NCBI GenBank assembly: GCA_024516155.1
Contig: JAJJXM010000012.1
Span: forward strand, 248,001-312,000
Source of the DNA: Pyronema omphalodes
Lineage: Eukaryota > Ascomycota > Pezizomycetes > Pezizales > Pyronemataceae
Length of the DNA: 64,000 nt
Direction: 5' to 3'
Part shown: in pieces, positions 48,311 to 60,946 of the stretch
Position numbering within the stretch: position 1 is the stretch's first letter
Layout: each line of letters starts with the position of its first letter
Translations under genes and position numbers: made by a program
Notes under the pieces: model-generated
Seen by the model: the letters and a program-made list of their open reading frames with translations, nothing else
What the model was told of the DNA's origin: nothing
Database searches by the model: none

Positions 48311-49934
48311 TAAACCGAGTTTTTGCGATCACGGTATTAAAGGCGGGTTTGTTGGTGTCTTGAAGACGGAGGTTGAGTTGCGAAGTATGTGTCTGTCGAA
48401 CAAACTCATAGTGATGGTGGGGTTGCGGGGCAGATTGTGGGATGCGCGGCTTGAAAACTTTGTGTGATCGTGAAACCTTCAATCCATTCAGAGCCATGAC
48501 AAGTAATTTTTCATGATAGTTGAACTATTCACAGTTCAAATAATCTCTGTTCCTTTCTCAAGGAGATCTCAAGAAAATTGTCTGACATCAAAAATCGACA
48601 GTTCAAATTGCAGTTCAAACTTCAAACCCTGTTCAACACACCTGGTCACGTGATAATATTTTTTTTACTCTTTGAACGTCGAGCGACACGTTCCTTTCGC
48701 GTTGACATAGCGTTTATCCTATCAGAACCTCATTTCAACCCCACGCCCAATCGTTTACCAGGCTTCAAATAATTTACATATATAATTTGATACCAGTACG
48801 CATTCCACTCGAGACTTACCCCGCGACGCGTCACCTACTCAACGCGTGGACCCGACATTTCAAGACATCGCTCTGTGGGTCGGTCGTGCCGAATTGGAAA
48901 TAGACCGGCGACACGCCCGTCGATGAAACCATCATATGCCGACCTAACCTCCCAAACACCCATTGGGTAACCATGTTTATAACCAAAGACATGAAAAACA
49001 ACTTTTGAATATCGCCTAGCGAGTTGAAGGTTAGAAATTTTATCTACTCATTCCATCAGAGTAGGGTAGATTTCGAATTTGCCAGTTAAGCCACTGGGTT
49101 CTACAGAGCATTAGCTCGATGAAACGCATGAAACGCCACCTCGTACGATTTTCATCAAAATCTCAAGGCCGGTTGACAGTCGATGAATAGCAACCCGTCT
49201 TGGCTATTCGAGGAATCCCCATGGAAGTAACTGGACTAAATAAACAAATTCGAGATACTTTTGCATACCCGAACCCCTGGTACGCTGTATGACGTCTTTT
49301 CAGCTCCTTAAGAACGAGCTAAAAGAATGCTTCTCTACTTACTCTCAGTATCCTGCAACTTGAATTCCAAATGACATATTCATCCATCAATATATCGGTG
49401 CCCCCACCTCTGTTCACATGCAGTAATAGTTTCTCTCGCGTTGAAGTGGTTAAAATCGGCGTTCAGTACACCGTGAAAAGCCCCCAGCCGAAGCAGTAGT
49501 CTTGTCATCGTATGGAGAACAATGGGTACGGCGTATTAGCTTATACTTTTTTCTTTAGATATCAAATTTACCATTTCTGCCTTCAGATTTGATTCTCTAT
49601 ATACTCAGACTAACCTGAACCAAAGCGCTTTTACATTGCATATTTAGCTAGGTGCGGCTGGCTGTGGGTTAAGAACCTAGGAAAAACATGCTGATATCAT
49701 GTGGAAATAAAACACATTTGAAGATGACCCCAATTGACATGCAGCTCCCATCAAATATTCCACCGGTGGCATATTCTCTCGGTCTGTGTAATCCTTTTCA
49801 ATTTTGCTCTGTTTCTTTAAGCTAACCGCAGCAACCAAAAGGTGCACCTAGGTCTCGTTGCTAAGAATCGCCAGCAAATGCTCAAATACATTGGAAAATT
49901 ACCCATTCAAAGTACCGTTCTCACGAGTAATATG
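48311..49934. other. Intergenic, no gene
   Basis: This holds the promoter of the TTC27 gene and then AT-rich sequence with stops in all frames. It is the start of the gene-poor end of the window. Confidence 0.55.
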
Positions 49935-50330
49935 GAGTAAAGAAGAAGACAAATCCTTTATTCCAGCATAGACCGATGATAATAAATACGTTGAGACAAA
50001 AATGGCGGATTCAACAAAAATTTTGGATTTTTGCACAAGAAAATGTTCGGACGCTTTTTTGTACCATCCTGACCTCGGTCCTCATGGATATAGTGCATAC
50101 ATGATTGTGGATAATGGTATGCCTGTGGGGCCGGAATACTTTGGAACAATCCTGTACGATTAAGACAAATCCACAGTCATTTTTGGTCCCTTCACTACGA
50201 TACTCGAATTAGAGATAGGAAGATAGCTGTGCCAACTTCTCGAGTTCAAGCTCGCAGGCTATCAAACTGTGTCATCGATATTGGGTGAAAGGCTATTGGG
50301 CGCTTTAGGTTAAGCATTTCGACCAATCTA
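49935..50330 (+). pseudogene. Decayed partial copy of the PLP decarboxylase gene at 53127-56609
   Basis: The sequence aligns by eye with exon 2 of the downstream gene (about 53370-53680). Matching blocks include GATTCAACAAA (gene GATTCGACAAA), GGTATGCCTG (gene AGTATGCCTG) and ACTCGAATTAGAGATAGGA (gene ACTCGAGTTGGAGGCAGGA). In translation, GYSAYMIVDNGMPVGPEYFG parallels the gene's GHMCMDTSMPATLGYFA. It then jumps directly to a match with exon 5 (ATCAAACTGTGTCAT against GTCAAACTGTGTCAT), so exons 3 and 4 are missing. In-frame stops (for example TAA at about 50161) interrupt it. It is a non-functional relic of a related copy. Confidence 0.8.
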
Positions 50331-50986
50331 TGTGTGTTTCACTATGGTTTTACTCATGAGAACCTAGTTCTGTCGTCTTCTTTAGCAGTAGACAACGCAA
50401 AAATCATCGACTCACCGTTAGGGCTGTGTGCGCACACTGTACCTATGCTGCTAAACTCCGTTCGATTTTGATTTGATTTTGATTTTCTTGAACGTTCCCA
50501 ACCTTAAGGTTATGACGTATGCTACAGTCTAAATACATTTCGAGGCTCCAGCTGTTACCTTAGAGTCTCGCTGGGATCCGCCCCAGAGCGTACTTCATTT
50601 CTTGGGCCTGTTGCCACCTCTCTTCCTCCTGCTGGTTTCATTCTCGTCGTTACATTTTGGAGCCCTGTTTGCTCTTTTCCCACCCGACACTCTCAACTCG
50701 ACACTCCCACCCCGTTATTCGTACCCTGCCTCTGCTCTCCTCTGCTCTCCATTTCTCTCCTCTTCTCTCCTCACCTCTCTACCTCAATGCTAAACTCCGT
50801 TCACTGACTTGAATAAGCTACAAGGAAAATATCTAGGCCGCGACAACATGCGCCTGCGCAGTTTATTCGTATTTTACCATGACTGACCAATGAGATATTC
50901 TTCAATGCCTACCTTGATCTGGCCAACGAGCGCCTGTGCATTCATTATATTACAAAATATACTTCACATACATGCTGTTTTACCAG
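50331..50986. other. Intergenic, nothing recognised
   Basis: Between the decarboxylase relic and the 5S gene. It has a CT-rich stretch at about 50620-50780, low-complexity in composition. No gene. Confidence 0.5.
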
Positions 50987-51101
50987 CTACGGTCATAGAA
51001 TCATGAATACAACGCATCCCGTCCGCTCTGCGCTATTTAAGCATGATATCGTCTGGCTAGTACTGTCGTGGGTGACCAGACGGGAATCCCGGACACTGTA
51101 G
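50987..51101 (+). rRNA. 5S ribosomal RNA gene (dispersed single copy)
   Basis: The 115-nt sequence folds as 5S rRNA. The 5' CTACGGT pairs with the 3' ACTGTAG (helix I). ATCATG pairs with CATGAT (helix II). CGCA pairs with TGCG around the conserved CATCCCGTCCGCTC loop (helix III). GTCTGG pairs with CCAGAC (helices IV/V). The internal promoter blocks are present: TTTAAGC, GTCTGGCTAGTAC and GGGTGACCA. A T5 run follows at once as a Pol III terminator. All paired segments are intact, so it may be functional. A single dispersed copy, rather than a tandem array, is common in filamentous fungi. Exact ends may differ by a few bases. Confidence 0.87.
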
Positions 51102-51115
51102 TTTTTGCTTCCCCA
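51102..51115 (+). terminator. Pol III T-run terminator of the 5S gene
   Basis: A run of five T residues begins right after the 3' end of the 5S sequence, followed by TGCTTCCCC. Confidence 0.65.
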
Positions 51116-53126
51116 ATTTTTGCCGCGAAAAATCATTTTGATTGCGCTCCACATAGTAATGGTGTGATGGAGGATTTCAGTTTTACCTCCCTTGAAGCCG
51201 TAATTTGTTTTTGAAACATAAAGTGGTACGAGGATCTTCAGTTCATGAAGTCAGCGTGAAACTGCCCCAACGGTAACCATGATATTGGCGACAACAATTC
51301 ACAATAGTCGAACCTCGGTACAACACAATATATAGTTGTATCATATGACACAAGATCTCTAACAGCCCCAGAAAACACTCAGATTGCATCCAAATAAACC
51401 TAACCTCCATGGCCAGCACCGACAAACAATTGCAGCCAACGGATATCAGTATATACAGATTACGCGTGGCTCATATCCCTGACTTGGGCCATTCTTCAGG
51501 ATAATGTCAATCATGATCGAAGTCTCATAGGCTTGGTTGCTGGTACCGACGCTAACACGAGCTCCCTCGCCAGGCGATGGTAGTCCAAATGCTAGAACTG
51601 CATGGGCGGCGGCTATGTAAGGAATTGCTAAGTGCTTCTTGAATCCATCGAAATGACGGAATGCTATAGCATCGATTACTAAGGTTCTATACCGTTTTAT
51701 CTGAATTGGACATAAGCTAAAACAGTGTACCCGCGGCTGATGATTATCCACAACCGCAAAGCAAACAACCATTATCCCACGTTTCTGAAGCTGCATTCCG
51801 GCACGAATTTGGCCAAACAGGCCATACCTATTGGATAAAGAATTTTGCCAGAGGGTTCCTCTTTTTTTTTATTCTTGAGGTGTGCAAAACTAAAGGAACG
51901 CCACCACATACGATTTCAATTAGATATGTCAGTCAATCCGGTGCTTGTTGTCGAATAGTCATTTAGCGTGGTTGACGAAGGAATGCAGATGTAAAAACAT
52001 GGGCTCAACAAACAGATTGCTTACCCCGCAATATCGAGGAGTTCCTCCATGACGTCCTCTTCAGCTCAGCTGTGTAGATACAGTGCGTGAATCAGACTAA
52101 AAACGCATGAGCTAATGCAATGATCTCCGCGCTCCTTTCGAGATAACGGCGGCTAGCATTGGTGTTAAATTTCAGCTACATTCCTACGCTGGTTTTGCGT
52201 TGGTATGTTTCCTGGCAGAGTAAATCATCTATCCCAATTCTTTACTAATTTCATTATTTTAGACATCAAAGATAGTTGAAAAATTCTCAGAGGAACTTCA
52301 GTACGACAAGAAGTTGTACACATATTTTTCAACTGCTGGGAAAAATACATCGCAACGATCTGTATCTCTGTATCTCAATATTTCTTCAGCATCTGTGGCC
52401 CTTTTGGATCTCATCGTACATGATTATACATGATGCACCATGCCTACACCCTACCAGAGAATGGAAGTTCCGGTTGGTGACGATAAGCCTACGGAACCCC
52501 GACACTATTCCCAAATAATTAAATGGCTGCGGGGAACCTTGTACCATGGTGGTTCAGGTCTCGAAGATTAGGGCTGCGACCTTTAGCGCGTGGCTGGACC
52601 CCAGGCTATTAACGCATCTGAGCACCCGATTGAACCGAAACTGCAAGCTGCATAATTGGCCGGTTTGAAGCATCCAATCGAATATCGAGACTGGTTCAAA
52701 CGACCACGATCCAGATATCTCGCGACTCGCTGCAGATTTCCCTCATGTATCATAAACCCTTCGAACATGCGGCCACCGCTGCACGAATGCTACTCCTCCG
52801 CTCACAATACGACGGATGGTTTCGATTGATTCAGATTAATCACAGGGACCCCACTAAAATCGCACGTTTGCTCCTTGTGAATTTTCGACCCTTTTGATTT
52901 GTATGAGCTACATCGAGCACTGTGAATCGCATGTTCAGCTGAAGAGTGTCAGCCTACGTTGGCAAATGAGGGGAACCGACATGATATCTGTTGAGAAAAA
53001 ATGCGATATCTTGCACCTGAAGGACATCAAGGAGAAGTATAAGAAGCAAGACTTCTTCCCGAATATCAGAGCAACGCCACTCTCACAAAACAACACCCCA
53101 TCCTCCAAAAACTACCCGAGTGGAAA
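51116..53126. other. Gene-poor spacer upstream of the decarboxylase
   Basis: No gene could be supported. A minus-strand frame at 51446-51796 (116 codons) has no splice partner. The last 84 bases before 53127 are open in frame with the decarboxylase and read like protein (ILQKLPEWK just before the Met). That gene may therefore start further upstream through an unseen exon. Confidence 0.45.
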
Positions 53127-56100
53127 ATGGAAACCGGACAAGCTCACATACGCATGATCGCTCAGCAGAATGCTGATCGGCATGCTGGTCTTGGGGCCTA
53201 CTTCCTCGGTATGTTGACTCGAGTTACATCCTTAACCTCCTATAATCTAGCTAACCTGGGTATCTCCTACGGTAGGTCCGGCTGCTGAAGGTCGTGATCA
53301 GATGTTGGAATATATCACCCAAATCCTCGATAACACCCAGCATATTCGGCAATTCTTCAGAGACACGAAAGGAGATCCGCCCATGATTCCAAATGATATC
53401 CATACAAATGCACAATTTCAACTCAACAAAGCAAGATTCGACAAATATCTTGACATCTTACATAAGGAATTGCTCGGACCATACTCAGTACCATTCTGGT
53501 CCCCTCGTTACAGTGGGCACATGTGTATGGATACGAGTATGCCTGCAACTCTAGGATACTTTGCGACTATGCTGTATAATCCCAACAACGTGTCTGTCGA
53601 GGCCAGCCCTATTACTACGGTACTCGAGTTGGAGGCAGGAAAGCAACTGTGCAAGCTTCTAGGATTCCGCTTAGCCCCTGGCACAAGAGTTTACGGCTTT
53701 GACAATCTTGATTCCGAAGGCGTGCCTGAAAAAGAACCCGAATGGCAAGAGGGAGAACCCCATATTTCTTCATGGGGTCATGTCAGTATTCCACATACAA
53801 TTGAATGGGGCCACGTCGTACTGACTTATACAGATCACCAGTGGTGGAACGGTTGCCAATATCGAGGCTCTTTGGGCTGCGCGAAACCTCAAGTTCTATC
53901 CATTGGCACTCCGAAATGCCATGCGTAAAGGCGAAGAATTGCACTACCTGGAAGATAAATTCAAGTTGAAAACCTGCAGTTTGGACGAGTTAGACAGCCC
54001 GATTCTCAAGACCATGAAAGAAATCACGGCATGGGAGCTTCTGAATATCCAGGTAGACGATGTCCTTGATATTCCTCGCCGCCTTTACGAAGAGCATAAT
54101 ATCTCCCCAACGACCTTACAGAGATCCATGGATAAGCACGGTATTCAGAATGTTGGACAGTCTACCATGACCAGAATCTACGCAGAACACGGCGAGACTA
54201 TCAAGCCTATGAAGGTCCTTGTCGCTTCTACCAACCATTATTCCTGGCCCAAAGCCTGCGCACTCACTGGAATCGGAAGCGAGAATATGATCTCTGTTCC
54301 CATTGACGACGAGGCCAAAATTGATATTCAGGAACTCCGTTTCGCACTGGCAAAGTGCCTCGAAAACCAAGAGCCTGTTTGTGCCGTTATTGGTATAGTT
54401 GGCTCTACCGAGGAGGGTGCAGTGGACGATATTGGTGAAATTGTGACATCTCGTTACTTGATGGAGGCAAACGGTCTCACATTCGCTATACACGTTGATG
54501 CTGCCTGGGGAGGCTACTTTAGGTCGCTCTACAACGACCCGGTCCAGCCAAGATATATGGATGCTAGACACCAGCCAATTGTCTTGACTTTGGGAATCCG
54601 AGAGAGTGTCAACCGAGCTTTCCAATACATCTCTCAATGTGATTCTGTTACTATTGATCCACACAAGTCCGGATATGTCCCCTACGCCGTATGTTACATT
54701 CTAACCATACAATCGTTTTGTGATGTTGACTAACTTGATTAAATAATTTGGAATAGGCTGGTGCATTGTGTTACAGGAATGAAAAGATGCGTTACCTCCT
54801 CACATGGTCAAGCCCATACATCAGTCGCGATAATGAGCCAGAGAGTATCGGTGTTTATGGTGTAGAAGGTTAGTGCTATCATCCAGGGGCTGAAGCATAT
54901 TCCTTACCTGATTCTAGGAAGTAAACCTGGTGCGGCCGCAGCTGCTGTTTGGCTGTCAAACTGTGTCATTGGCATGGGAAAGAAGGGATATGGAGCATTG
55001 CTTGGTGAAGCGTTGTTCACTAGTAGCATGGTAAGAGGCCATAGGTCCGACTTTGCGGTTACAGAATTTTACTGACGAAAACCTAGTTTTCTGCCTATTG
55101 GGCAGCGATGAAGATGCAAGATAAGGGTTACAAAAACAGCTTCAAAGTTGTACCATTCAACAAACTTCCTGAAAACGAAGAAGAAAGTCACCAGTTTATC
55201 CGAGAGAACATCATCGGAAAAAGAAATGAGGAGATTATGTTAAATTCAGAAGCACTGAAAATGCTTCACAAACTGGGATCTGATTTAACTATCAATTGCT
55301 TCGCGGTAAATTTCGAAATCGGCGGAGAAATGAATGACGACGTCGAAATCGCCAACCGACTCAACAGCAGCGTGGTAAAACGCATGTCAACTGTTTACCC
55401 TCGTCAGAATCCCACCGATGTCGATTTTTTCCTCTCCTCAACTGAGTTCCGCCAGAGCATTTACCGCAAATGCGCAAACACATTCAAGCAACGACTGGGA
55501 CTCGAGATTGAGAGTGGTGTTAATCTTTTTGTCTTGCGAAACGTGGTCATGTCTCCATACACAACTACCGATGGTTTCATTGAGAAACTTTCCGACGCTT
55601 TCGGAAAAATCGTCGATGACGAAATCAGCAGAGTTCTTCCCTTCAGCGACCCGGCACAAAAGAAGAAGCATCGTTTCCTTGTCCAAGGTGGCACAAACAA
55701 GAACGATTCGATCTATCTGGTTTACCTGTCACAGTTTTTCATGGCCAACGCTAATAGCCAACTTATTCTTCGCGCAATCCTCGACTCAGACTCGCAAGAC
55801 GTACGGACGAAATTCCCTGATTACCAGTTTTTCCTAGAGACTGCAGAGGAGATGGCGTTCTCTGATTTGGTCGGATCTACCAACCTCAAAGCCACACTTG
55901 TATGGAAAGAGGGCGGAGAAGATAAGAACATAGACTCTGCCGCATCAAACATGTCGATTGTCATCAACAAATCACTCAAAGCTACCGAACGTGAGAAAGA
56001 GTACCCTGAGCTTATGCCGTTTTACCTCTACAGCAATGGACAGGAGGATGAGGGAGTGCACATCTCTCACATTTTGCTGAAGGCACCGAACGTCATGCTA

Positions 56101-56609
56101 AGTGCTGATAGACTCAAGATGGTGCTTAACGACGAGAGAAAGAAAGAAGAGCTGCATGGCGTTTTGGGTCGCGGATGTGTTGCCATCACAAACAAGCCCG
56201 AGCTGTTGTGCCAACCGTTTGAGGACAGCCAGACGATTCTCAATCCCAAGGAGGTCGTCGAGGTGCTTCTTTTCCCTGACTGGGAAACTGCCAAGAAGGT
56301 CATGGAAAGCGACATCCCATACGATAAAAAGGAGTCTATGGCTTTAGCTTCTGCGAAATTGGTAAGATACAAAGCATGATGATATCCATTGCAACATTCA
56401 AGCTAACACAGTTATAGTCTGGTTTCAATTCAGTTTACGCTGATAACAAGCACGTTAACGATAATGGACGTAATGGCCGTAGATGGATGGCGGATAAAAA
56501 TGAATGGGAAGAGGTTGAGGGAACAGACGGACCTGGTGGATTGTACCAAGATTGGTTGAAGCAGTTGCACCGCATTCAAAAGCCAATCAACAGAAATGTA
56601 GAGGGATAG
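53127..56609 (+). CDS. Large PLP-dependent group II decarboxylase (glutamate/tyrosine decarboxylase-like)
   Basis: Seven exons give 1044 aa: 53127..53208, 53276..53781, 53834..54688, 54757..54868, 54919-1 (54918)..55030, 55087..56361 and 56418..56609. All phases agree. PLP-fold motifs appear in order: SVPFWSPRYSGHMCMDTSMP, LYNPNNVSVEASPITTVLE, the HITSGGTVANIEALW cofactor-phosphate block, HVDAAWGG (Asp418, pairs with the pyridine N) and the DPHK Schiff-base lysine (Lys474). These define the group II decarboxylase family. A C-terminal domain of about 500 aa, without motifs I know, follows; ordinary glutamate decarboxylases lack it. Substrate cannot be read from sequence. The N-terminus is uncertain because the frame stays open 84 bases upstream of the chosen Met. 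A decayed paralogue lies 3 kb upstream. Confidence 0.85.
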
Positions 56610-57039
56610 GCGGAGCGCTTGAAAAATGGGAAGGGATTTCTGCATGATAGAATTATGACTTCAATGGAAATGTATTCACGTTCTTGTCAATGGAAAATCG
56701 CAGTAAATGTGAACTTCGTGCACGCGAGTCTTAAAAGCCTTATAACAGTAGAGCCAAATATATACGGGGTAGACGTTAGGGAAACAAAAGGACACATGAT
56801 AAGACCGCAACTAATATATTGCCTCACATCCTCAACTGCGCGACCATTGGGGATCCCCAGTACTTCATTCCGCTTTTGTCCATTTGTGACCACTCGTCAT
56901 TGACATATGATCAATGTTGTAATATTTGAAGATGCAGACAGGATTAGCTGTTTGAGCAGTTGCTAATAAAGTTGGTTCTTTCAGCATGCGCTGTATAATG
57001 CTAAAGAAGCAAGTGACGAGTGGCATGGGTTCGAGTATG
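56610..57039. other. 3' flank of the decarboxylase gene
   Basis: Non-coding sequence leading into the repeat region. Nothing recognised. Confidence 0.5.
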
Positions 57040-57330
57040 AAAATAGATACAAATTGGTTGGTGAATTGGTTTCCATTGTGTTTGCCACATGTGTTTACTA
57101 CCGGTAACTAGGCTCTGAGGCCACAGAGTATAGTTCGTGGGGTTGTGCATTAGTAGAAACCAAAAATGTAATGATGACTGCATACTTCTCTTACCGCCAC
57201 CTACATCGTACGGCAATTAAACCTTTTTCTGTCAACTTCTACTTTCTAATAAGTTTAATTCACCAGTCCTGGCCTTCTGCTCTTTCTATCCACTGCTCCT
57301 CATCATCAACATTCGTGGAACCCCGACAAT

Positions 57331-57570
57331 CAGAAAAAGAAGCTCCGATTTCTTCCTCTCCCCGGAGGCAGAAGGAAAATATCCGACAGTCCGAGATTAA
57401 CCCGAGGCTGCCCTGGAAAAACCATGCTGGAATTACCCAAGCATGTAAACCAGTCTACCCCCCAGTTGGCACTTCCTCTGCATCCCGCCCAATGGCTACA
57501 CCACCCAACGTTGACATCCCCTTTGCTGATTCGTATATTCCCTGGTTTCTGGTAACTGGCGAAGTTTTCC
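57331..57570. repeat. 240-bp repeat family, copy 1
   Basis: It starts CAGAAAAAGAAGCTCC and contains GGCAGAAGGAAAATATC, CCATGCTGGAATTACCC, CCAATGGCTACACCACCC and a final TGGCGAAG. It matches copies at 59297, 59974 and 60947. Confidence 0.8.
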
Positions 57571-58074
57571 AGGTATTTTCGAATGTATCCAAGTGTCCAG
57601 GATATCCTCCGCCTTATTCCCCAAGCCAACCCAGTAGTTGTAATGTTGTCATAGTCCTGTTTAGATGTCCTCCACCTTATTCCCCTACTGAGCCCATTTG
57701 TGAAAAACGAAAGTCGTCGATATTTTCCCAGCGTCGATCAATTGTCCCCCACGTTATTCCCCAAATGTATCCTTTGTTGCCGTACTACAGTGATATTCCA
57801 GTTTTGATGCCCCCAGTGAAACCATTTCCTCCCATTCACCCATGCCTTCACCACCCTACCGTTACATGCCGATGCCGATTCGTAAATACATATTGTATCG
57901 GTTGTCGTTAAAGTTGTCGAAGTTGTCCAATGTACAGTATTTGTCGTGGTTGCCAACATTGCTGAAGTTGTCAAAGTTGTCCACCCCGCGTTATCATCCA
58001 TAATTATCTTGTATATTGACTTAACAGTCACAAGTCTTGATAGTACTCGTAGCTGTCATGCTACGTTGCCCCAG

Positions 58075-58820
58075 TACTTATCTTTACGCCCCCAGTACCC
58101 ATATACCCTGACCACCTAACCGCTGCGGACAGGTGCAATGCAATGACGAGATACAATCGAACTTGCTGCAGTCCCGTTGTCTCCCCGCAGTCAGACAACG
58201 AGATCAAGCATGCTACGGGAATTCTCTCAGCTCAGTGTTGTTAACCCATATTGAACTTCTAATATAGATAAGCAATCCTGGAATTGACGGACGAAACCCT
58301 GATGATGGTGAAGTGCTTGCTGATCAAAGGCTGGTTCTCAGTCGCGTGTCCCGAATGACAGATTGACAAGGATGAAGATGCGCATAGTCGATGACGCGGT
58401 ATTGGTGTTGCAGGTTGTACTCGGACTCGAGTAGCTGAGAGGTTATTGCCAACGAGGAGGGACCAAGAAGTAAGTGGGACGGCGTTTTATAGGCGTAGTG
58501 GTTGCACAAGACCTTTGGTTGATCGGCCAAATATTCGGAGGCTGTGCTGTTACGTTGACGGGATTGGGGAGTTTTTCGTTATAGATGGGCCCTTTCAGTG
58601 TTGATTAAAGGGTTGAGATGGTAACTTCTGCTGAAGGTCGTCTTTTCATGTGTGTTGAGGGTCGAAATAATCTATTGATTCCGCGTGTTGACCTCTTTAA
58701 TCGTTTGATTAAATGGGTCCGAATTCTATTTGGGCTGTCTCTGTCGGCAGAGCTTCTCCCGGCTTACCGTCCCGAGATCCTCATGTATAGCATGGGCTGG
58801 GAAAAATCCCCTTGATGCTG
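58075..58820. repeat. Long repeat unit, copy A (most diverged)
   Basis: It shares with copies B and C the order GCCCCCAGT, GCAGACAGGTG-like, CGTTGTCTCC...CAGACAACGAGATC, AATTGA near GATGAA, CAAAGGCT, then GAGCTTCTCCCG and a tail GCTGGGAAAAATCC. Identity is clearly lower than between B and C. Confidence 0.7.
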
Positions 58821-59296
58821 GAGGAACTGTCGTTATACCCCGAGGCAGTGACGAAATTCTCTCGTAATATCATGACAGCACGATAAACAATAAAAAACAA
58901 CACGGATTAAAACAAAAGCAAAGCAAAAAAGATAGAAGGATTATGCTCAAGAAAAACAATGTCGAATAGTGATGATTGATGGTTAATCATTCCTGGGTTG
59001 AGTACTCTCCTTACCTAGATTTAGCTGCTGAAGATCTTTCTCTCGTATCCATGCCTTTTGGAACCGCGTGAACAATAAGTACAGTACAGGCAATCATTGA
59101 ACGAAGAGGTTGATCGATGTCTACACTCTTCTCTCATCTCAGTCTACGGCCTAACACGATTCCAATTTTTCTCATGTCTTTTCTCTTTTGAAACGGTTGC
59201 TAACTTTCTTTCGCAGCTACAGATCCAACGACCCAGTTTTCTTCATCCGTACCACTAGTACCTGAACTCTTTATGAGCGCTTGGAAACACTGGAGC

Positions 59297-59560
59297 AGAA
59301 AAACGAAAAAAAAAAAAAAAAAAAAAGCCTCGATCTCTTCCTCTCCCCCTGGGCAGAAAGAAAATATCGGGCATTTTGGAGCGAACCCCAGGCTGCCCTT
59401 GGAAAAAACCATGCTGGAATCACGCATGCACGTAAACCGGCCTATCCTCCCATTCCGCACATTGGCTTCACCACCCAACTTTAACTTGACGGTTACTGAT
59501 TCGTATAACCGTTGACTGTTGGTTATTGGCGATATTGGCGAAGTGTCCACTGTCCAGGCG
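59297..59560. repeat. 240-bp repeat family, copy 2, with A21 tract
   Basis: A homopolymer of 21 A (59306-59326) replaces the AAAAAG start of the other copies. The tail (ATTGGCTTCACCACCCAACTT to GTGTCCACTGTCCAG) is nearly identical to copy 4. Confidence 0.8.
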
Positions 59561-59973
59561 TTTCAATATCCCACGAACCTTTTGTATCCTGAATATCAAA
59601 TCACGCTTTTGACTAGTCTTGACTATTTTCGGCGACATGGATTTCAGCTGGAGAAAGAGATACATGATGGTGGGTGAATTTGTCTCTGTTTTGTTCGCGG
59701 GAGGTATTTACTGCAGTTAAGCTGAGGCCACGGAAGATGGTTGGTGGGTTTTAGCGGCAGTGTAAGCTAAGAATTGTCATGATATCAGTATGCTCCTCTC
59801 ATCATTGCCTACAGCTTACCACACTCACACTTTGTCTCTCAACTTTTTCTTTTTCATGTATTGACTCTACCAGTTTTGACCCAAAGATATACCCCACTGA
59901 TGTTCTGCAATGGAAAACTCTAGTGCCTCGCATTATCACCAACATTTACAAAACTTTGGACATCACTCCAACA

Positions 59974-60208
59974 TCAGAAAAAGAAGCTTGGATGTCTTCC
60001 TCTCCCCGTAGGCAGAAGGAAAATATCTGGCAGTCTGAGATGAACCCGAGACTGCCCTGGAAAAACCATGCTGGAATCACCCAAGCATGTAAACCAGTGT
60101 AACCCCCAGTTGGCACTTCCTCCCATCCCGCCCATTGGCTTCACCACCCGACTTTGACACCCCCGTTGCTGATTCGCATAGTTCCTTGATTACTGGTAAA
60201 TGGCGACT
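59974..60208. repeat. 240-bp repeat family, copy 3
   Basis: It is closest to copy 1: AGAAAAAGAAGCT, GGCAGAAGGAAAATATC, CCATGCTGGAATCACCC and CCCAGTTGGCACTTCCTC are shared. Confidence 0.8.
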
Positions 60209-60946
60209 TTCCCCCACGTTATTCCCCAAGTGAACCCCTCGTTGAAGTTTGTCGTAGTATTGTACAAATGCCCCCCACGTTATCCTCCTGGTGAGCCCTG
60301 TTGCCAAAAAGAAAAGTCGTCGATGTTGTCCTAGTATCATTGAGTTATCCGCCACGTTACTCCCCAAGCCAATTCAATCTTGCTGCCCTATAGTAATATT
60401 CAAGTTGTTATCTTGTCGTAGTGCTACATATTCAGTCATCCTCCACGTTATTCCTCAAGTCCTTCTAGTTATTCCAGAAGCCGTCAATATTGTAGTATTG
60501 TTTTTCCATTGTCCCGCACGTTACTCCCCAAATTTAGAATTAATCCTGATATTCAGTGTCGCTGTACAATGTCTATGTTTTCCTCCACGTTATTCCCTAA
60601 GCGAACCCAGTTTTTGTAATGTAGTCATAGTGCTGTTCAAAGTACCCCCACGTTATTCCGCTACTGAGCCCATTTGTTGAAAACTAAAGCCGTAAATATT
60701 TTACTAGTGTCAATCAGTTGTCCCCCACGTTACCCCCCAAGTCAATCCAATGTTGCCGTACTATAGTAATATTCAAGTTGTAGTATTGTCATTGTGCTAT
60801 TTAGTCGTCCTCCACGTTATTCCCCAAGTTCATTCAGCTTTTGCAAAGAAGCTGTCAATGTTGTAGTGGTGTTGTTCAGTTGTCCCCCACGTTATTCCCC
60901 AAATTTATCAAATATTGCCATACTATAGTAATATTCAATTTGTTAT

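Noticed and set aside
51446..51796. 116-codon minus-strand frame in the gene-poor spacer
   Set aside because: No recognisable domain, no splice signals linking to other frames.
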